From positions 55,145 through 119,144 of the forward strand of contig JAJEGJ010000035.1 of the NCBI GenBank assembly GCA_022819905.1: a stretch of 64,000 bases of DNA, given 5' to 3'. The notes under the pieces are model-generated. The model searched no databases. It was not told the DNA's origin and saw nothing but the letters and a program-made list of their open reading frames with translations. Source of the DNA: Alphaproteobacteria bacterium. GTDB taxonomy: Bacteria; Pseudomonadota; Alphaproteobacteria; TMED109. The position numbers were made by a program, and so were the translations under genes. Position 1 is the stretch's first letter, and each line of letters starts with the position of its first letter. Below, in pieces: positions 17,816 to 28,808 of the stretch.

Positions 17816-17995
17816 ATGTTGCACGGCTCCGGGCCCGCTTCTCCGGGCAGGCGCACGGTCTCGCCGTGCCGGAGCGGTTTGCCCGGCACGTCGCCATCAG
17901 CACCAGTCCACTGCGCCGGCCTTCGGCAGCCGGGGCCACTACACGGCCTCCCGACGGGTTCCACCGAATCGGAACCACTGTCCGGAACGCGATGA
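17816..17995 (+). CDS. Upstream ORF coupled to metF (leader peptide candidate)
   Basis: 59 codons from an ATG preceded at 5 bases by AAGGAGG, a perfect anti-16S match and the strongest ribosome site in the region. Its TGA (17993-17995) overlaps the metF ATG (17992). The composition (Gly, Pro, Ser, Arg) resembles no protein family I know and may be non-functional coding. The likely role is delivery of ribosomes to metF, whose own upstream sequence lacks a clear Shine-Dalgarno. A hairpin CGTGCCGG/CCGGCACG (17865-17872/17883-17890) lies inside. Confidence 0.35.
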   Translation: MLHGSGPASPGRRTVSPCRSGLPGTSPSAPVHCAGLRQPGPLHGLPTGSTESEPLSGTR

Positions 17996-18879
17996 CGCGA
18001 CCGTCCATCAGCTTCGAGTTTTTCCCGCCCGCGGATGCGGGCGCCGTGCAACGCCTGCAGCGGGTGATGAATCTGCTGGTTCAGCTCGGACCCGACTTCT
18101 TTTCGGTCACCTACGGTGCCGACGGCTCCACCCGCTCGCGCACCGAAGGGCTCGTGTGCTGGATCCGCCAGGAGCTTCCCGTGCCCCCGGCCGCTCACCT
18201 GACCTGCGTCGGGTCAACCCGGTCCCAGACGAACGCCCTGGCCCGGCGCTGGTGGTCGCTGGGAATCCGGCACATCGTGGCACTTCGTGGTGACCCGCCG
18301 AAAGGCGCCGACCGGTATCGCCCGGAACCGGACGGCTACCGCCATGCGGCCGATCTCGTGCGCGGCATCCGCGCTGCCGCCGATTTCGAGATTTCGGTGG
18401 CAGGCTATCCGGAGCCGCACCCCGAATCTCCGTCACCGGCAGCGGATATCGAGAACCTGAAGGCCAAGGTGGATGCCGGTGCCGATCGGGTGCTCACGCA
18501 ATACTTCTTCGACAATGCCTGTTTCCTGCGCTTCCGGGACCGATGCCGCGCCGCCGGCATTACGGCGCCGATCGTGCCCGGGATCCTTCCGGTCACCGAT
18601 TTCGCCCGGGTCGCGGAATTCAGCCGCCGCTGCGGCGTGACGATCCCGTCGCACATGGCCGCGACCTTCGAGCCCCTGGACACCGACGCCCGTACCCGCG
18701 AAATGATCGCCGCGGGCGCGGCGGTGTCGCAATGCGAGAATCTCCGGCGCGAGGGGGTGAACGCGTTTCACTTTTACACGCTGAACCGCGCCCGGCTCAG
18801 TTACGCGATCTGCTGGTGGCTGGGCCTCCGCGGACGCCTGGCGGCGCCGTCGGCCGGGGCGGCGGACCCGGACGCATGA
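17992..18879 (+). CDS. metF: Methylenetetrahydrofolate reductase
   Basis: 295 residues from ATG 17992. It reduces 5,10-methylene-THF to 5-methyl-THF using FAD, supplying the methyl group for MetH. The start SISFEFFPP, the segment [32 protein letters not shown], and the [21 protein letters not shown] stretch are all hallmark. The C-terminus has the usual [13 protein letters not shown]. The stop overlaps the metH start (ATGA), so the two enzymes are translationally coupled. The long open frame upstream of the ATG is not MetF-like. Confidence 0.95.
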   Translation: MTRPSISFEFFPPADAGAVQRLQRVMNLLVQLGPDFFSVTYGADGSTRSRTEGLVCWIRQELPVPPAAHLTCVGSTRSQTNALARRWWSLGIRHIVALRGDPPKGADRYRPEPDGYRHAADLVRGIRAAADFEISVAGYPEPHPESPSPAADIENLKAKVDAGADRVLTQYFFDNACFLRFRDRCRAAGITAPIVPGILPVTDFARVAEFSRRCGVTIPSHMAATFEPLDTDARTREMIAAGAAVSQCENLRREGVNAFHFYTLNRARLSYAICWWLGLRGRLAAPSAGAADPDA

Positions 18880-21800
18880 GCCGACCGGCGGCGGACACGG
18901 CCGTGCGGCGGCGAGAGCTGGAGCGCCGTCTCCGCGAACGGATTCTGATACTGGACGGCGCGTTCGGCACCATGTTGCAGGAGCGGGGTCTCGAGGAGCG
19001 TGACTACCGGGGGGACCGCTTCCGGGAGCATCCGCACAACCTTGCGGGCAACTTCGACATCCTCTGCCTGACTCGCCCGGACGTGGTGGCGGATGTTCAC
19101 GACGCCTATCTCGGCGTGGGCGCCGACATCATCGAAACCTGCACCTTCAGCGCGACGTCCATCGCCCAGGCGGACTACGGAACCGGGGATCTGGCCCGAG
19201 AGATCAACTGCGCCGCGGCCCGCATCGCCCGGGAGGTCGCCGCCCGCCACGAAGCCGACGGTCCGGCACGCTTCGTGGCCGGAGCCCTGGGCCCGACCAA
19301 TCGGACAGCGTCAGTTTCACCGGTGGTCGAGGACCCTGCCGCCCGCAACGTCACGTACGACGAGCTCCGCCAGGCGTATGGGACGGCCGCACTCGGCTTG
19401 GTCGAGGGCGGCGCGGACATGCTGCTGGTCGAGACGGTGTTTGACACCCTGAACGGCAAGGCCGCGCTGCACGCCATCGCCGAGGTGTTTGATCGCACCG
19501 GGGTTCGACTGCCGGTCATGATCTCCGGCACGATTACGGACGCGTCGGGGCGGACGCTGACCGGCCAGACACCGGCCGCCTTCTGGGCGTCCGTGCGCCA
19601 TGCCCGGCCGTTTTCGATCGGGTTCAACTGCGCCCTGGGGGCGCGGGAACTTCGCCCGCACCTCCAGGAGATCGCCCACCTCGCCGACCGGCCGGTATGT
19701 CTCTATCCGAATGCGGGGCTCCCGAACGCCTTCGGCGGCTACGACGAAACGCCGACGAGCATGGCCGCCGACCTCGGCGAGTTCGCCGAGAACGGGTGGT
19801 TGAACATCGCGGGCGGTTGCTGCGGGACCACGCCCGAGCACATCGCCGCCATCCGGGAAGCCGTCATGGACAAGGCTCCGCGGACGGCCGCGCCGTCGAT
19901 GTCGTACTGCTTCCTGTCCGGACTGGAGCCGCTCGCCATCAACCAGGACACCGGCTTCGTCAACGTCGGCGAGCGCACCAACGTCACGGGTTCGGCCCGG
20001 TTTCGGCGACTCGTGCTGGACGGGGATTTCGACGCGGCGCTGGAGGTGGCCCGCGATCAGGTCCGGAACGGCGCCCAGATCATCGACATCAATCTCGACG
20101 AGGCGATGCTCGATGTGGAGGCGGCGATGACGCGGTTTCTCCGCCTGATTGCCGCGGAGCCGGAAATCAGCCGGGTGCCCCTGATGCTGGATTCCTCGAG
20201 CTGGTCCGTGCTTGAGGCGGGCCTCAGGAACGTCCAGGGCAAGCCCATCGTGAACTCGATCAGCCTCAAGGAAGGCGAGGCGGAGTTCCGCCAGCAGGCG
20301 GAAGCGGTCCTGCGACACGGTGCTGCCGTCGTGGTGATGGCCTTCGACGAACAGGGACAGGCGGACACGCCCGAACGAAAGGTCGAGATCTGTGGGCGCG
20401 CGTACCGGATTCTGGTGGACGAGGTTGGCTTCCCACCTGAGGACATCATCTTCGATCCCAACATCTTTGCCGTGGCCACTGGCATCGAGGAGCACGACGA
20501 CTACGCGGTCGCCTTTCTGGAGGCCTGCCGTCAGATCAAGGCAACACTGCCCGGAAGCCTCGTGTCCGGGGGTCTCTCCAACCTCTCCTTTTCGTTCCGC
20601 GGCAACGACGGCGTCCGCAAGGCCATGCACTCGGTGTTCCTCTACCACGCCATCGCGGCCGGACTCGACATGGCGATCGTCAACGCGGGGCAGCTCGCCG
20701 TCTACGCGGACCTTCCCGCGGCCCTCCGGGAAACGGTGGAGGACGTCGTCCTCAACCGACGACCGGACGCCGCGCAGCGCCTGCTGGAGATGGCCGCCGG
20801 ATCAGCCCGTGCCCTCGAGACCGAAGACGAAACGGACCCCGAATGGCGCCGCAAGCCCGTCGGCGAGCGGCTGATGCATTCCCTGGTCGAGGGAATCACC
20901 GAATTCATCGTCGAGGACGTCGAGATTGCCCGCCAGCAAGTGGAGGATCCGCTCGACGTCATCGAGGGCCCGTTGATGGACGGCATGAGCCGGGTGGGCG
21001 ACCTGTTCGGTTCGGGGCAGATGTTCCTGCCCCAGGTCGTCAAGAGCGCCCGGGTCATGAAGCAGGCAGTGAACCACCTGGAGCCGTTCATCGAAGCGCG
21101 CAAGCAGGGGCGGGCCCGCGCCCGGGGGCGAATCGTGCTGGCCACCGTGAAAGGTGACGTGCACGACATCGGCAAGAACATCGTCGGCGTCGTGCTCGGG
21201 TGCAACCACTTCGAGGTCATCGACCTTGGCGTCATGGTGCCATCCGCGGCGATCCTGGAGGCCGCCCGTGATCACGACGCCGACATGGTGGGCCTGTCAG
21301 GGCTGATCACGCCGTCGCTCCGTGAAATGACCCTGGTCGCCGGCGAGATGGAGCGCGAAGCGCTCCGCATCCCGCTCCTGATCGGCGGTGCGACCACGTC
21401 CAAGGCCCATACCGCGGTGAAGATCGCGCCGGAGTACTCCGGCCCGGTCGTGCATGTGGCCGACGCGTCGCGCGCTGTCACCGTCGCCTCCAGCCTTGCC
21501 AGCAGCACGCGCGCCCCGACGCTGGTTGCTGAAGTGCAGGAGGAATACGGAAGGATCCGCGAGCAGCACGGGGATCGACGCGAACGTTCCAACCGCTTGC
21601 CGCTCGAGGAGGCGCGGAAGCGGCGAATCCGCATTGACTGGAGCAACGGGATCCCGCCGCCTCCCCGCGACACCGATCTGCTCCACTTCGCGGCCTACGA
21701 CCTCGATGAACTGGCGGAGCGAATCGACTGGACGCCGTTCTTCCACACCTGGGAGCTCGCGGGCAAATGGCCCCAGATTCTCGATGACCCGGTGGTCGGC

Positions 21801-22571
21801 GAGGCCGCCCAGGGCCTCTTCCGGGATGCCCAGGCCATGTTGCGGCGGATCGTGGACGAGCGGTTGCTGGAAGCTCGGGGGGTCACCCGGATGTTTCCGG
21901 CCAACGCCGTCGATGACGATGTCGAGGTGTACGCCGACTCCACCCGCTCGGACGTGCGGGCGCGGTTCGTCTTCCTTCGCCAGCAGATGGACAAGTCCGC
22001 CGGCCGTCCCAACCTTTGTCTGGCCGACTTCGTTGCCCCCAAGACAACCGGGCTTGGCGACCACATCGGCGCGTTCGCGGTCACGGCCGGCATCGGTCTG
22101 GACGCCGCGAGGGAAGGCCAGGATGCGTACGCCGAGATCCTTCTCCAGTCGCTGGCCGACCGCCTCGCCGAAGCCTTCGCGGAACGCATGCACGAAAGGG
22201 TGCGGAAGGAGTTCTGGGGTTACGCGCCCGAGGAGCACCTGGACAACGAGGCCTTGATCGACGAGGCGTATCAGGGCATCCGTCCGGCTCCGGGATATCC
22301 GGCCTGTCCCGATCACAGCGAGAAGCGCACGCTGTTTCAATTGTTGGAGGCCGACACCCGCGCCGGCATCACCCTCACCAACAGTTTCGCGATGATGCCA
22401 GCCGCGTCGGTCTCCGGTCTCTACTTCGCCCATCCGGAGACGAGATACTTCGGCGTCGGCCGGATCGGCCGAGACCAGGTGGAGGACTACGCCCGGCGAA
22501 AGGGATTCGCCGTGGCGGAAGCAGAGGAAACGCTGGCCGCCAATCTCGGGTACGCCCCGGAGAACTGCTAG
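18876..22571 (+). CDS. metH: Cobalamin-dependent methionine synthase
   Basis: 1231 residues, full length, from the ATG overlapping the metF stop. All four modules are present. The homocysteine domain starts with [22 protein letters not shown] and ends with the zinc Cys pair in [10 protein letters not shown]. The pterin (methyl-THF) domain includes [20 protein letters not shown] and NSISLKEGE. The cobalamin domain carries DVHDIGKN (axial His about residue 760). The SAM-binding reactivation domain ends in [19 protein letters not shown]. It remethylates homocysteine in the cytoplasm. A 5' frame extension back to 18543 lies inside metF and is rejected. Confidence 0.97.
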   Translation: MSRPAADTAVRRRELERRLRERILILDGAFGTMLQERGLEERDYRGDRFREHPHNLAGNFDILCLTRPDVVADVHDAYLGVGADIIETCTFSATSIAQADYGTGDLAREINCAAARIAREVAARHEADGPARFVAGALGPTNRTASVSPVVEDPAARNVTYDELRQAYGTAALGLVEGGADMLLVETVFDTLNGKAALHAIAEVFDRTGVRLPVMISGTITDASGRTLTGQTPAAFWASVRHARPFSIGFNCALGARELRPHLQEIAHLADRPVCLYPNAGLPNAFGGYDETPTSMAADLGEFAENGWLNIAGGCCGTTPEHIAAIREAVMDKAPRTAAPSMSYCFLSGLEPLAINQDTGFVNVGERTNVTGSARFRRLVLDGDFDAALEVARDQVRNGAQIIDINLDEAMLDVEAAMTRFLRLIAAEPEISRVPLMLDSSSWSVLEAGLRNVQGKPIVNSISLKEGEAEFRQQAEAVLRHGAAVVVMAFDEQGQADTPERKVEICGRAYRILVDEVGFPPEDIIFDPNIFAVATGIEEHDDYAVAFLEACRQIKATLPGSLVSGGLSNLSFSFRGNDGVRKAMHSVFLYHAIAAGLDMAIVNAGQLAVYADLPAALRETVEDVVLNRRPDAAQRLLEMAAGSARALETEDETDPEWRRKPVGERLMHSLVEGITEFIVEDVEIARQQVEDPLDVIEGPLMDGMSRVGDLFGSGQMFLPQVVKSARVMKQAVNHLEPFIEARKQGRARARGRIVLATVKGDVHDIGKNIVGVVLGCNHFEVIDLGVMVPSAAILEAARDHDADMVGLSGLITPSLREMTLVAGEMEREALRIPLLIGGATTSKAHTAVKIAPEYSGPVVHVADASRAVTVASSLASSTRAPTLVAEVQEEYGRIREQHGDRRERSNRLPLEEARKRRIRIDWSNGIPPPPRDTDLLHFAAYDLDELAERIDWTPFFHTWELAGKWPQILDDPVVGEAAQGLFRDAQAMLRRIVDERLLEARGVTRMFPANAVDDDVEVYADSTRSDVRARFVFLRQQMDKSAGRPNLCLADFVAPKTTGLGDHIGAFAVTAGIGLDAAREGQDAYAEILLQSLADRLAEAFAERMHERVRKEFWGYAPEEHLDNEALIDEAYQGIRPAPGYPACPDHSEKRTLFQLLEADTRAGITLTNSFAMMPAASVSGLYFAHPETRYFGVGRIGRDQVEDYARRKGFAVAEAEETLAANLGYAPENC

Positions 22572-22708
22572 GCCCCGGATCGCGGCGACGTGCGCCGGGC
22601 GGGTTCGCGACCGTCGTGCCGCCCTGTGCTCGCTTGACGATTCCGTGAGAGGCGGTTAGCGTCCGAATTGCCCGTTTCCACGGGTATTGGTGCGGGAATC
22701 AGCAGATC

Positions 22709-23074
22709 GTGGCGGACGACACGCCCAACGGCCGCGATGTTCCGCCGGATCTTTCCCGTCTCGCGGATCGCCTGGCCGATGACACGTCGTCTTCGTCCGG
22801 CAACGTTCGATCTGACCGAGGCGCTCGCGGTAAGGCTTTCGGCGGGGCGCTAAAGGTATCTTCCGAAATGATTGCGGGAATCGCCCTGGGCGGCGGGACC
22901 GGCTGGTTGCTTGATGACTGGCTGGACACGTCGCCGACGTTGTTGATCATCTGCGTCGGGCTCGGGTTCGCCGCTGGTCTCCGCAACGTGTTTCGCACTG
23001 CCCAAGGTTTCAGCCGGCGGCAACCGGACCAAGAACAGAATCCTCCGCCCCAAGATCCGCCCTCCGGAACGTAA
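22709..23074 (+). CDS. atpI: ATP synthase protein I
   Basis: 121 residues from GTG 22709. AtpI is a small membrane protein that assists assembly of the c-ring and is not part of the final enzyme. Two membrane helices are visible (EMIAGIALGGGTGWLLDDWL and TLLIICVGLGFAAGLRNVF), separated by the family's short polar loop. The N-terminal 50 residues and the C-terminal Gln/Pro-rich tail are hydrophilic. It is the first gene of the F0 operon and ends 6 bp before atpB. Confidence 0.87.
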   Translation: MADDTPNGRDVPPDLSRLADRLADDTSSSSGNVRSDRGARGKAFGGALKVSSEMIAGIALGGGTGWLLDDWLDTSPTLLIICVGLGFAAGLRNVFRTAQGFSRRQPDQEQNPPPQDPPSGT

Positions 23075-23080
23075 TGCTCA

Positions 23081-23854
23081 ATGGCAACCGACAGCAGCGC
23101 GAGTGGTGACGCGGCCCACGGGCCGCTCGAACAGTTCGAGATCGTCGCCCTCGAACCCATTCAGATCGGGGGGCTCGACCTCTCGTTTACCAATTCAGCT
23201 CTCTGGATGCTGATCGCAGTCGCCACCATTGCCGTGGTGTTCGCCGGCGGGATGCGGCGGCGCGCGATCATTCCCGGGCGATGGCAAGCGGCGGTGGAAC
23301 TGACCTACCGGTTCGTGGCCAACATGCTGCAGGACAACGTCGGCCCACAGGGGGCTCGCTACTTCCCTTTTATTTTCAGCCTGTTCCTGTTCATCCTCTT
23401 CGGCAATCTCCTGGGGATGGTGCCCTACAGCTTCACGTACACCAGCCACATTGCCGTGACGTTCGCCATGGCGGCCGTGGTATTCGTCGGCGTGACCGTC
23501 ATCGGGCTGATGCGACACGGAGTCCGGTTCCTCTCGCTCTTCGTCCCGTCCGGTGTCCCGATGGCGCTCATCCCGTTGATGGTTCCGATCGAGATCATCA
23601 GCTATTTCGTCCGTCCGGTCAGCCTTTCTCTGCGCCTGTTCGCCAACATGATGGCCGGGCATACGATGCTCAAGGTCTTTGGGGGCTTTGTCGGCCTCCT
23701 GCTGTCCGCCGGCCTCGGGTTCCTGGCGCCGGTGTCCATCATCCTGATCGTGATCCTGACCGGCTTTGAGCTGCTGGTAGCGGCCATTCAGGCGTATGTC
23801 TTCGCGGTCCTGAGCTGCCTGTACCTGAGTGACGCGCTGGACCTTCACCACTAA
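23081..23854 (+). CDS. atpB: ATP synthase F0 subunit a
   Basis: 257 residues, a polytopic inner-membrane protein forming the proton half-channels next to the c-ring. The essential arginine is in [21 protein letters not shown], and the ending [27 protein letters not shown] is characteristic of the alphaproteobacterial and mitochondrial type. About five to six hydrophobic helices are visible. It is in the order atpI-atpB-atpE-atpF'-atpF. Confidence 0.96.
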   Translation: MATDSSASGDAAHGPLEQFEIVALEPIQIGGLDLSFTNSALWMLIAVATIAVVFAGGMRRRAIIPGRWQAAVELTYRFVANMLQDNVGPQGARYFPFIFSLFLFILFGNLLGMVPYSFTYTSHIAVTFAMAAVVFVGVTVIGLMRHGVRFLSLFVPSGVPMALIPLMVPIEIISYFVRPVSLSLRLFANMMAGHTMLKVFGGFVGLLLSAGLGFLAPVSIILIVILTGFELLVAAIQAYVFAVLSCLYLSDALDLHH

Positions 23855-23903
23855 GTTCCGTTCCTCATTTCACTTTCACCCTGACTCCCGAAAGGATCTT
23901 CCC

Positions 23904-24131
23904 GTGGAAACAGAAGCTGCCAGGCTGATTGGCGCCGGTCTCGCCACCATCGCGCTCGCCGGAGCCGGTATCGGCATCGGCAACATCTTCGGAAACTACG
24001 TTTCCGCCGCCATTCGTAATCCGTCAGCCGCGCCGAAGGTCTTTGGCAACGTGCTGTTGGGATTTGCCCTGACGGAGGCGATCGCGCTGTTCGCACTGCT
24101 GATCGCGTTCCTGATTCTCTTCGCCGTCTAG
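23904..24131 (+). CDS. atpE: ATP synthase F0 subunit c
   Basis: 75 residues from GTG 23904, preceded by AAAGGA. Two hydrophobic helices ([20 protein letters not shown] and the C-terminal [20 protein letters not shown]) are joined by the polar loop RNPSAAPK. The proton-carrying carboxylate is the Glu in ALTEAIALF. Length and sequence match the 75-residue alphaproteobacterial c subunit. A longer open frame starting at 23829 overlaps atpB and is not used. Confidence 0.96.
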   Translation: METEAARLIGAGLATIALAGAGIGIGNIFGNYVSAAIRNPSAAPKVFGNVLLGFALTEAIALFALLIAFLILFAV

Positions 24132-24146
24132 CCTGAATTGCCGCCG

Positions 24147-24719
24147 ATGGCTCGCCGCTTCCCCGTTGTTTGCTCGATTGCGTCCGCCTCGTTGCTTCCG
24201 GCTGTGGCGTCCGCGGAGAGCAACATGCCGCAGCTTCGCGTGGAGACGTTCGCGTCCCAGATTTTCTGGTTGGTGGTTACGTTCTCGCTGCTCTACGTGG
24301 TGATCAGCCGAATCGTGCTGCCGCAGGTGCGAACCACATTGCGGGCCCGCGAAACGCGGATCGGGGCTGACAGGGAACAGGCAGACGAGCTTCGCAAGGA
24401 AGCCGAGGCCGCGCACCACCGCGGGAGTGACGCGCTGGCGGCCGCCCGCGCCGACAGCGACCGGCTGCTCCGGGAAGCGCACGACAAGGCGGCCGTGGCC
24501 TTCCGGACGGAGACCCAGCGCCTGCAGGAGGCCCTGGAAAACGAGAGAGTCGAGGCGGAGGCCCGCATCGAAGCGAGCCGCGCAGTGGCGCTGCGGGACG
24601 CCGAGGCCGCGGCCGTGGACCTCGTGCGGTCGCTCACCGGCAGCCTGACGTCCGTGCAGATCGGGGACGCGGCATTGTCCCGCGTCGTCGCACAGGCCGC
24701 GCGGGAAACGACGCCATGA
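24147..24719 (+). CDS. atpG: ATP synthase F0 subunit b-prime
   Basis: 190 residues from ATG 24147. The N-terminal stretch ASASLLPAVASAESN resembles a cleavable or extended leader as in other b-prime subunits; ATG 24225 (MPQLRVETFASQIFWL) is an alternative start. One membrane helix (FWLVVTFSLLYVVISRIVLP) is followed by a long charged coiled-coil, the peripheral stalk. It overlaps atpF by 4 bp. Having both b and b-prime is typical of alphaproteobacteria and cyanobacteria. Confidence 0.9.
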   Translation: MARRFPVVCSIASASLLPAVASAESNMPQLRVETFASQIFWLVVTFSLLYVVISRIVLPQVRTTLRARETRIGADREQADELRKEAEAAHHRGSDALAAARADSDRLLREAHDKAAVAFRTETQRLQEALENERVEAEARIEASRAVALRDAEAAAVDLVRSLTGSLTSVQIGDAALSRVVAQAARETTP

Positions 24720-25225
24720 CGTGGTCCGTGCTCGCCCAGGATCCGTCCTTCTGGGTCGCGGTATCGTTCGTCCTGTTCGTGGGTGCCTTCGGGCGCCTGC
24801 TGTTCCGGAAGCTTGCCGCTGTTCTGGATGCACACCGGAACGCGGTGCGCGATGAACTGGACAGCGCGGCCGCTCTCCATGCCGAAGCGCAGTCCCTCCG
24901 TGACCGCTACACCGACGAGGCCGCGGAGGCCGAGAAAACGGCCGGGGAGATTCGCGCCCGGGCGCAAGAGACCGCCGGGCAAATCGCCACAGATTCAGAT
25001 CAGCGACTGCAGGCACACCTCTCCCGGATGCGCGCCCGCGCCACGGAAGAGATTGCCCGCACCGAGGAGGCCGCGCGGCAGATGTACCGGGAGCGGGTGG
25101 CCGACCTGGTGCTGGAAGCGTCGACTCGCCTGCTGCGCGAACGGATCGATGCCGAGACACAGCTCGCCCTCGTTCAGCAGACAGTTGACAGCCTTGGACA
25201 GTCACTGAAGCAGCGGCAAGCGTGA
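24716..25225 (+). CDS. atpF: ATP synthase F0 subunit b
   Basis: 169 residues. One N-terminal membrane helix ([19 protein letters not shown]) is followed by a long Ala/Glu/Arg/Gln-rich coiled-coil that with b-prime forms the peripheral stalk connecting F0 to F1. It is the last gene of the F0 cluster. The F1 genes atpHAGDC are not in the window, consistent with the split operon of this bacterial class. Confidence 0.93.
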   Translation: MTWSVLAQDPSFWVAVSFVLFVGAFGRLLFRKLAAVLDAHRNAVRDELDSAAALHAEAQSLRDRYTDEAAEAEKTAGEIRARAQETAGQIATDSDQRLQAHLSRMRARATEEIARTEEAARQMYRERVADLVLEASTRLLRERIDAETQLALVQQTVDSLGQSLKQRQA

Positions 25226-25262
25226 GGCCTCCTGCGGTGAACTTGCCACGGGCCTGCCCCAA

Positions 25263-25832
25263 ATGATGTCCATGTCCGAGACCCCGAAAGTCAAGACGCC
25301 CTGGCATGGCACCACGGTGCTGTCGGTTCGGCGGGCTGGAGCGGTGGTCATTGCCGGAGACGGGCAGGTCACCCAGGGCGACACCGTCATCAAGGCCAAC
25401 GCCCGCAAGGTGCGCCGCCTTGCCGGCGGTGCCGTGCTGGCGGGATTCGCGGGCGCGACCGCCGACGCCTTCACCCTCTTCGACCGGCTGGACGCCAAGC
25501 TCGAGCGGCATCCGGGCCAGTTGATGCGGGCATGTGTTGAATTGGCGCGCGACTGGCGAACCGACCGGTACCTTCGCCGCCTGGAGGCGGTCATGGCAGT
25601 TGCGGATCGCGAAGTGTCCCTGCTGGTATCCGGCGTCGGGGATGTGGTGGAACCGGCGGACGGCCTCATCGGCATCGGCTCTGGCGGCGGTTTCGCCCTG
25701 GCTGCGGCCCGCGCCCTGAGCGAAGTCGAGGGGCTGGATGCCGAGGAGATCGCCCGGCGGTCGCTGGTCGTCGCTGCGGAACTTTGCATCTACACGAACC
25801 ACCAGATTTCCGTCGAAGTCATCCGCCAATGA
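25263..25832 (+). CDS. hslV: ATP-dependent protease peptidase subunit HslV
   Basis: 189 residues from ATG 25263, with in-frame ATGs at 25266 and 25272. HslV is the proteasome-like threonine protease that forms a complex with HslU. The nucleophile is the first Thr of [11 protein letters not shown], after a propeptide of about 15 residues; the WHGTT form is usual in alphaproteobacteria. Also present are [37 protein letters not shown] and [11 protein letters not shown]. The stop overlaps the hslU start. Confidence 0.96.
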   Translation: MMSMSETPKVKTPWHGTTVLSVRRAGAVVIAGDGQVTQGDTVIKANARKVRRLAGGAVLAGFAGATADAFTLFDRLDAKLERHPGQLMRACVELARDWRTDRYLRRLEAVMAVADREVSLLVSGVGDVVEPADGLIGIGSGGGFALAAARALSEVEGLDAEEIARRSLVVAAELCIYTNHQISVEVIRQ

Positions 25833-27136
25833 CCGCGTTCACACCACGCGAGATCGTCGCGGAACTCGACCGCTTCATCGTCGGCCAGCGGGCCGCCAAG
25901 CGGTCGGTGGCCATCGCGCTTCGGAATCGCTGGCGCCGCCAGCAGCTGGAACCGCCGCTGCGGGAGGAAATCCTCCCCAAGAACATCCTGATGATGGGGC
26001 CCACCGGTGTGGGCAAGACCGAAATTGCGCGCCGTCTGGCGAAGCTGGCGCAAGCTCCGTTCATCAAGGTGGAGGCGACGAAGTTCACGGAAGTGGGCTA
26101 CGTCGGCCGCGACGTCGAGTCGATCATCCGCGATTTGGTCGAAAGCGCGATCATGATCACGCGGACCAGATTGCAGCATGAGGTGGCAACGCGCGCCGAG
26201 GCAGCCGCCGAGAAACGCGTGATCGACGTGCTTGCGGGGCCGTCGGCCTCGCGTGACACCCGCCAAAAGATGCGCGAGAAACTTCGGTCCGGCCAACTTG
26301 ACGAGCAGGAAATCGAGATCGAGGTGAGCGAGAGCCCCGGCGGGTTTCCCTCATTCGAACTGCCGGGCGTGCCCGGAACACACGTCGGCATGGTCAACCT
26401 AGGGGAACTGCTGGGCAAGTCGTTCGGCAATGTCACGCAGAAGCGTCGCATGACGGTGGGCGAAAGCCATAACGTCCTGATCGAGGAAGAAAGCAACCGG
26501 CTGATCGACGACGATGAACTGCATCGCACCGCAATCGACGCGGTGGAACAGAACGGAATCGTGTTCCTGGACGAGATCGACAAGATCACGCGCGCTGAAG
26601 ACCGAGCCGGAGCGGATGTAAGCCGAGAGGGCGTGCAACGCGACCTTCTGCCGCTGATCGAGGGCACGGTGGTACCCACGAAGCACGGTCAGGTCAGAAC
26701 CGGTCACATCCTGTTCATCGCCTCCGGAGCTTTTCACCTCGCCAAACCGTCCGACCTGCTGCCCGAACTGCAGGGCCGCCTCCCCATCAGGGTGAGCCTG
26801 GACCCGTTGTCCGAAGCCGACCTGGTTCGCATCCTCACCGAACCGGAGAACAGCCTGACCCGGCAATATGAGGCATTGCTCGCGACCGACGGCGTCAAGC
26901 TGGAATTCCAGGACGACGGCATCAGCGCCCTGGCCAAATTGGCAGCCGAGGCCAATCACACGGTCGAGAATATCGGCGCGCGCCGACTCCACACGATTTG
27001 CGAGCGGCTGCTTGAGGACATCAGTTTTTCAGCCACAGATCGGTCGGATGAAGTAGTGACCATCGACGAGCAGTTTGTGCTCAACACCCTCAGCGACGAA
27101 ATTGACCAGAGCGATCTGAACCGATTTATTCTGTGA
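25829..27136 (+). CDS. hslU: ATP-dependent protease ATPase subunit HslU
   Basis: 435 residues from the ATG overlapping the hslV stop. HslU is the AAA+ unfoldase that feeds substrates into HslV. It begins [22 protein letters not shown]; Walker A is GPTGVGKT near residue 52, the pore motif GYVGRD follows near 90, Walker B is VFLDEIDK near 250, and the C-terminus ends in NRFIL, which docks into HslV. The intermediate domain carries the expected Glu/Arg-rich segment. An in-frame extension to 25784 lies inside hslV and is rejected. Confidence 0.97.
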   Translation: MTAFTPREIVAELDRFIVGQRAAKRSVAIALRNRWRRQQLEPPLREEILPKNILMMGPTGVGKTEIARRLAKLAQAPFIKVEATKFTEVGYVGRDVESIIRDLVESAIMITRTRLQHEVATRAEAAAEKRVIDVLAGPSASRDTRQKMREKLRSGQLDEQEIEIEVSESPGGFPSFELPGVPGTHVGMVNLGELLGKSFGNVTQKRRMTVGESHNVLIEEESNRLIDDDELHRTAIDAVEQNGIVFLDEIDKITRAEDRAGADVSREGVQRDLLPLIEGTVVPTKHGQVRTGHILFIASGAFHLAKPSDLLPELQGRLPIRVSLDPLSEADLVRILTEPENSLTRQYEALLATDGVKLEFQDDGISALAKLAAEANHTVENIGARRLHTICERLLEDISFSATDRSDEVVTIDEQFVLNTLSDEIDQSDLNRFIL

Positions 27137-27343
27137 TGCGCTGACCCGCGCAAGCTTCAGATCGCCGGAAGCCTTTGATGGCGGGAACGGCGGCGCGGCG
27201 ATCCCTCCCCCCTTCCTCTGCCGGACGCGACTCGGCATCGGCGGATCAGGGAGGGGCAGCGCCCGCACCATTCCGCCGTCCGCGCATCCCGCCCGAACCG
27301 CCCTGCAATATATTGTGCCTTGGCGCAGCAGAGGATACGGCGC

Positions 27344-28651
27344 ATGACGGAAGAGAGGCTTGAAGACCACCCGCAGCGCTATGCGCTGTCGAACGAGTTG
27401 CATGCCCGTCCTTTCCCTGAATTGCGCGCCCCGTGCCACGCCGTAGTACTCGCCATCAAACAGGCTGGCCAGGCTGAGAACCGCGACCCGGAAGCCGACC
27501 GAGCGCATCTCCATGACCTGTTGAACCGACACGGAGCGGATCATCCCCCTCCGGATGGCAATCATTTTTCGGGCCGACTCGGCCGCAATCTGCTGAAGTG
27601 GGAGCGTCACACCGAATTCGTGACCTATACGATCTATGCCGATGGCGTGGCCGGGGTTCCGTTTACCGGCTCCATCTCGACGACGTTCCCTCGTGACTGG
27701 CTCAACCAGGCCCCCGGCAAGGTTCTCACGTCCGTGCTGGTCCGGGTCGAGCTTGCCGATTCAGTGCCCGAGCTCGGCGAGGCCGACTATGCCCGGATGC
27801 GGGATTGGTTCGTGCCGGAAAGCCTCGCCATGTCCAGCGTTGTCGACCAGCAGGCCATAGCTGCCAGCGACTTCCGCATCGATACGGCGGGGCACGTTCG
27901 GTTTGCGTTGTTGGCGCGGTCCGATATCGGCCCGCGCCGACTCGGGCGAATCGTCCAACGACTTGTGGAAATCGAGACCTACAAGTCCATGGCAATGTTG
28001 GCCTTGCCGGTGGCGCGTGAGGTAGCCGCGCGCGTCGCGGAACTCGATCGGGAAATGACCTCGCTGGTCCGAACCATGGTCACGTCCGGCGGAGGCGAAG
28101 CCGAGACGCTCGACAGGCTTCTCTCGATGTCCGCGGAAATCGAGGCCCTCTCATCGTCCTCGGCGTTCCGTTTCGGCGCCGCCGAAGCCTACGCGGCCAT
28201 TGTGCACGAACGCATCGGTGCGCTACGGGAAGAACGCGTATTGGGGCGGCAAACCCTGGCAGAGTTCATGTTGCGGCGTTTTGATCCCGCGATGCGAACC
28301 TGCAGCTCCGCCAAGAGCCGGCTGGACGAACTCTCTCAGCGTGCGACGCGAGCCGCCACGCTGCTGCGCACGCGTGTCGAAGTGAACATCGCGGCACAGA
28401 ACCGCAGCCTTCTCAAGAGCATGGATCGCCGTGCCGCCCTCCAGTTGCGGCTGCAGCAAATGGTCGAGGGGCTATCGGTCGTCGCCATCAGCTACTACGC
28501 CGTCAGTCTCACCGGATACGTCCTCGCCCCGATTTCCCGGCACCTGGACGCCGACGAGGCGCAACTTCAGGCCATGGTGGCAGTCCCGATCATCGGCATC
28601 GTTTGGTGGATGATCCGGAGGCTGCGCCTGCGAGCGACCGAACGCCTGTAA
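27344..28651 (+). CDS. DUF3422 family membrane protein
   Basis: 435 residues from ATG 27344. The opening EDHPQRYALSNELHARPFPELRAP is the family's signature. The central part is soluble and rich in predicted helix (EMTSLVRTMVTSGGGEAETLDRLL...). Two membrane helices sit near the C-terminus (VEGLSVVAISYYAVSLTGYV and LQAMVAVPIIGIVWWMI). The function of the family is unknown; the topology suggests a cytoplasmic domain anchored in the inner membrane. It is a single gene 208 bp downstream of hslU, with no clear terminator in between. Confidence 0.85.
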   Translation: MTEERLEDHPQRYALSNELHARPFPELRAPCHAVVLAIKQAGQAENRDPEADRAHLHDLLNRHGADHPPPDGNHFSGRLGRNLLKWERHTEFVTYTIYADGVAGVPFTGSISTTFPRDWLNQAPGKVLTSVLVRVELADSVPELGEADYARMRDWFVPESLAMSSVVDQQAIAASDFRIDTAGHVRFALLARSDIGPRRLGRIVQRLVEIETYKSMAMLALPVAREVAARVAELDREMTSLVRTMVTSGGGEAETLDRLLSMSAEIEALSSSSAFRFGAAEAYAAIVHERIGALREERVLGRQTLAEFMLRRFDPAMRTCSSAKSRLDELSQRATRAATLLRTRVEVNIAAQNRSLLKSMDRRAALQLRLQQMVEGLSVVAISYYAVSLTGYVLAPISRHLDADEAQLQAMVAVPIIGIVWWMIRRLRLRATERL

Positions 28652-28808
28652 CCGGTCATGACTGCAGATCTCCATGACAGCCTATATGATCACTTTTTGA
28701 TCGTTCTATGATCTTCAGTGGGCGGCGCGTAGCTGTGTCGGCGCACACCGTTGTCAGATCGCTCTACCGCCTGCCCTCCATCTATTCGGCACCCTCGAAA
28801 GACACGTC

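Noticed and set aside
18543..18875. N-terminal extension of metH by 111 codons
   Set aside because: It lies completely inside metF in another frame and has no MetH similarity; the ATG overlapping the metF stop gives the standard length.
19317..20648. 443-codon minus-strand frame inside metH
   Set aside because: Pure shadow of metH with no start signal or family features; several similar frames occur opposite atpB, hslU and metH.
27137..27343. Possible terminator or small RNA between hslU and the DUF3422 gene
   Set aside because: CCCTCCC and GGGAGGG can pair, but the loop exceeds 30 bases and no compact hairpin is formed.
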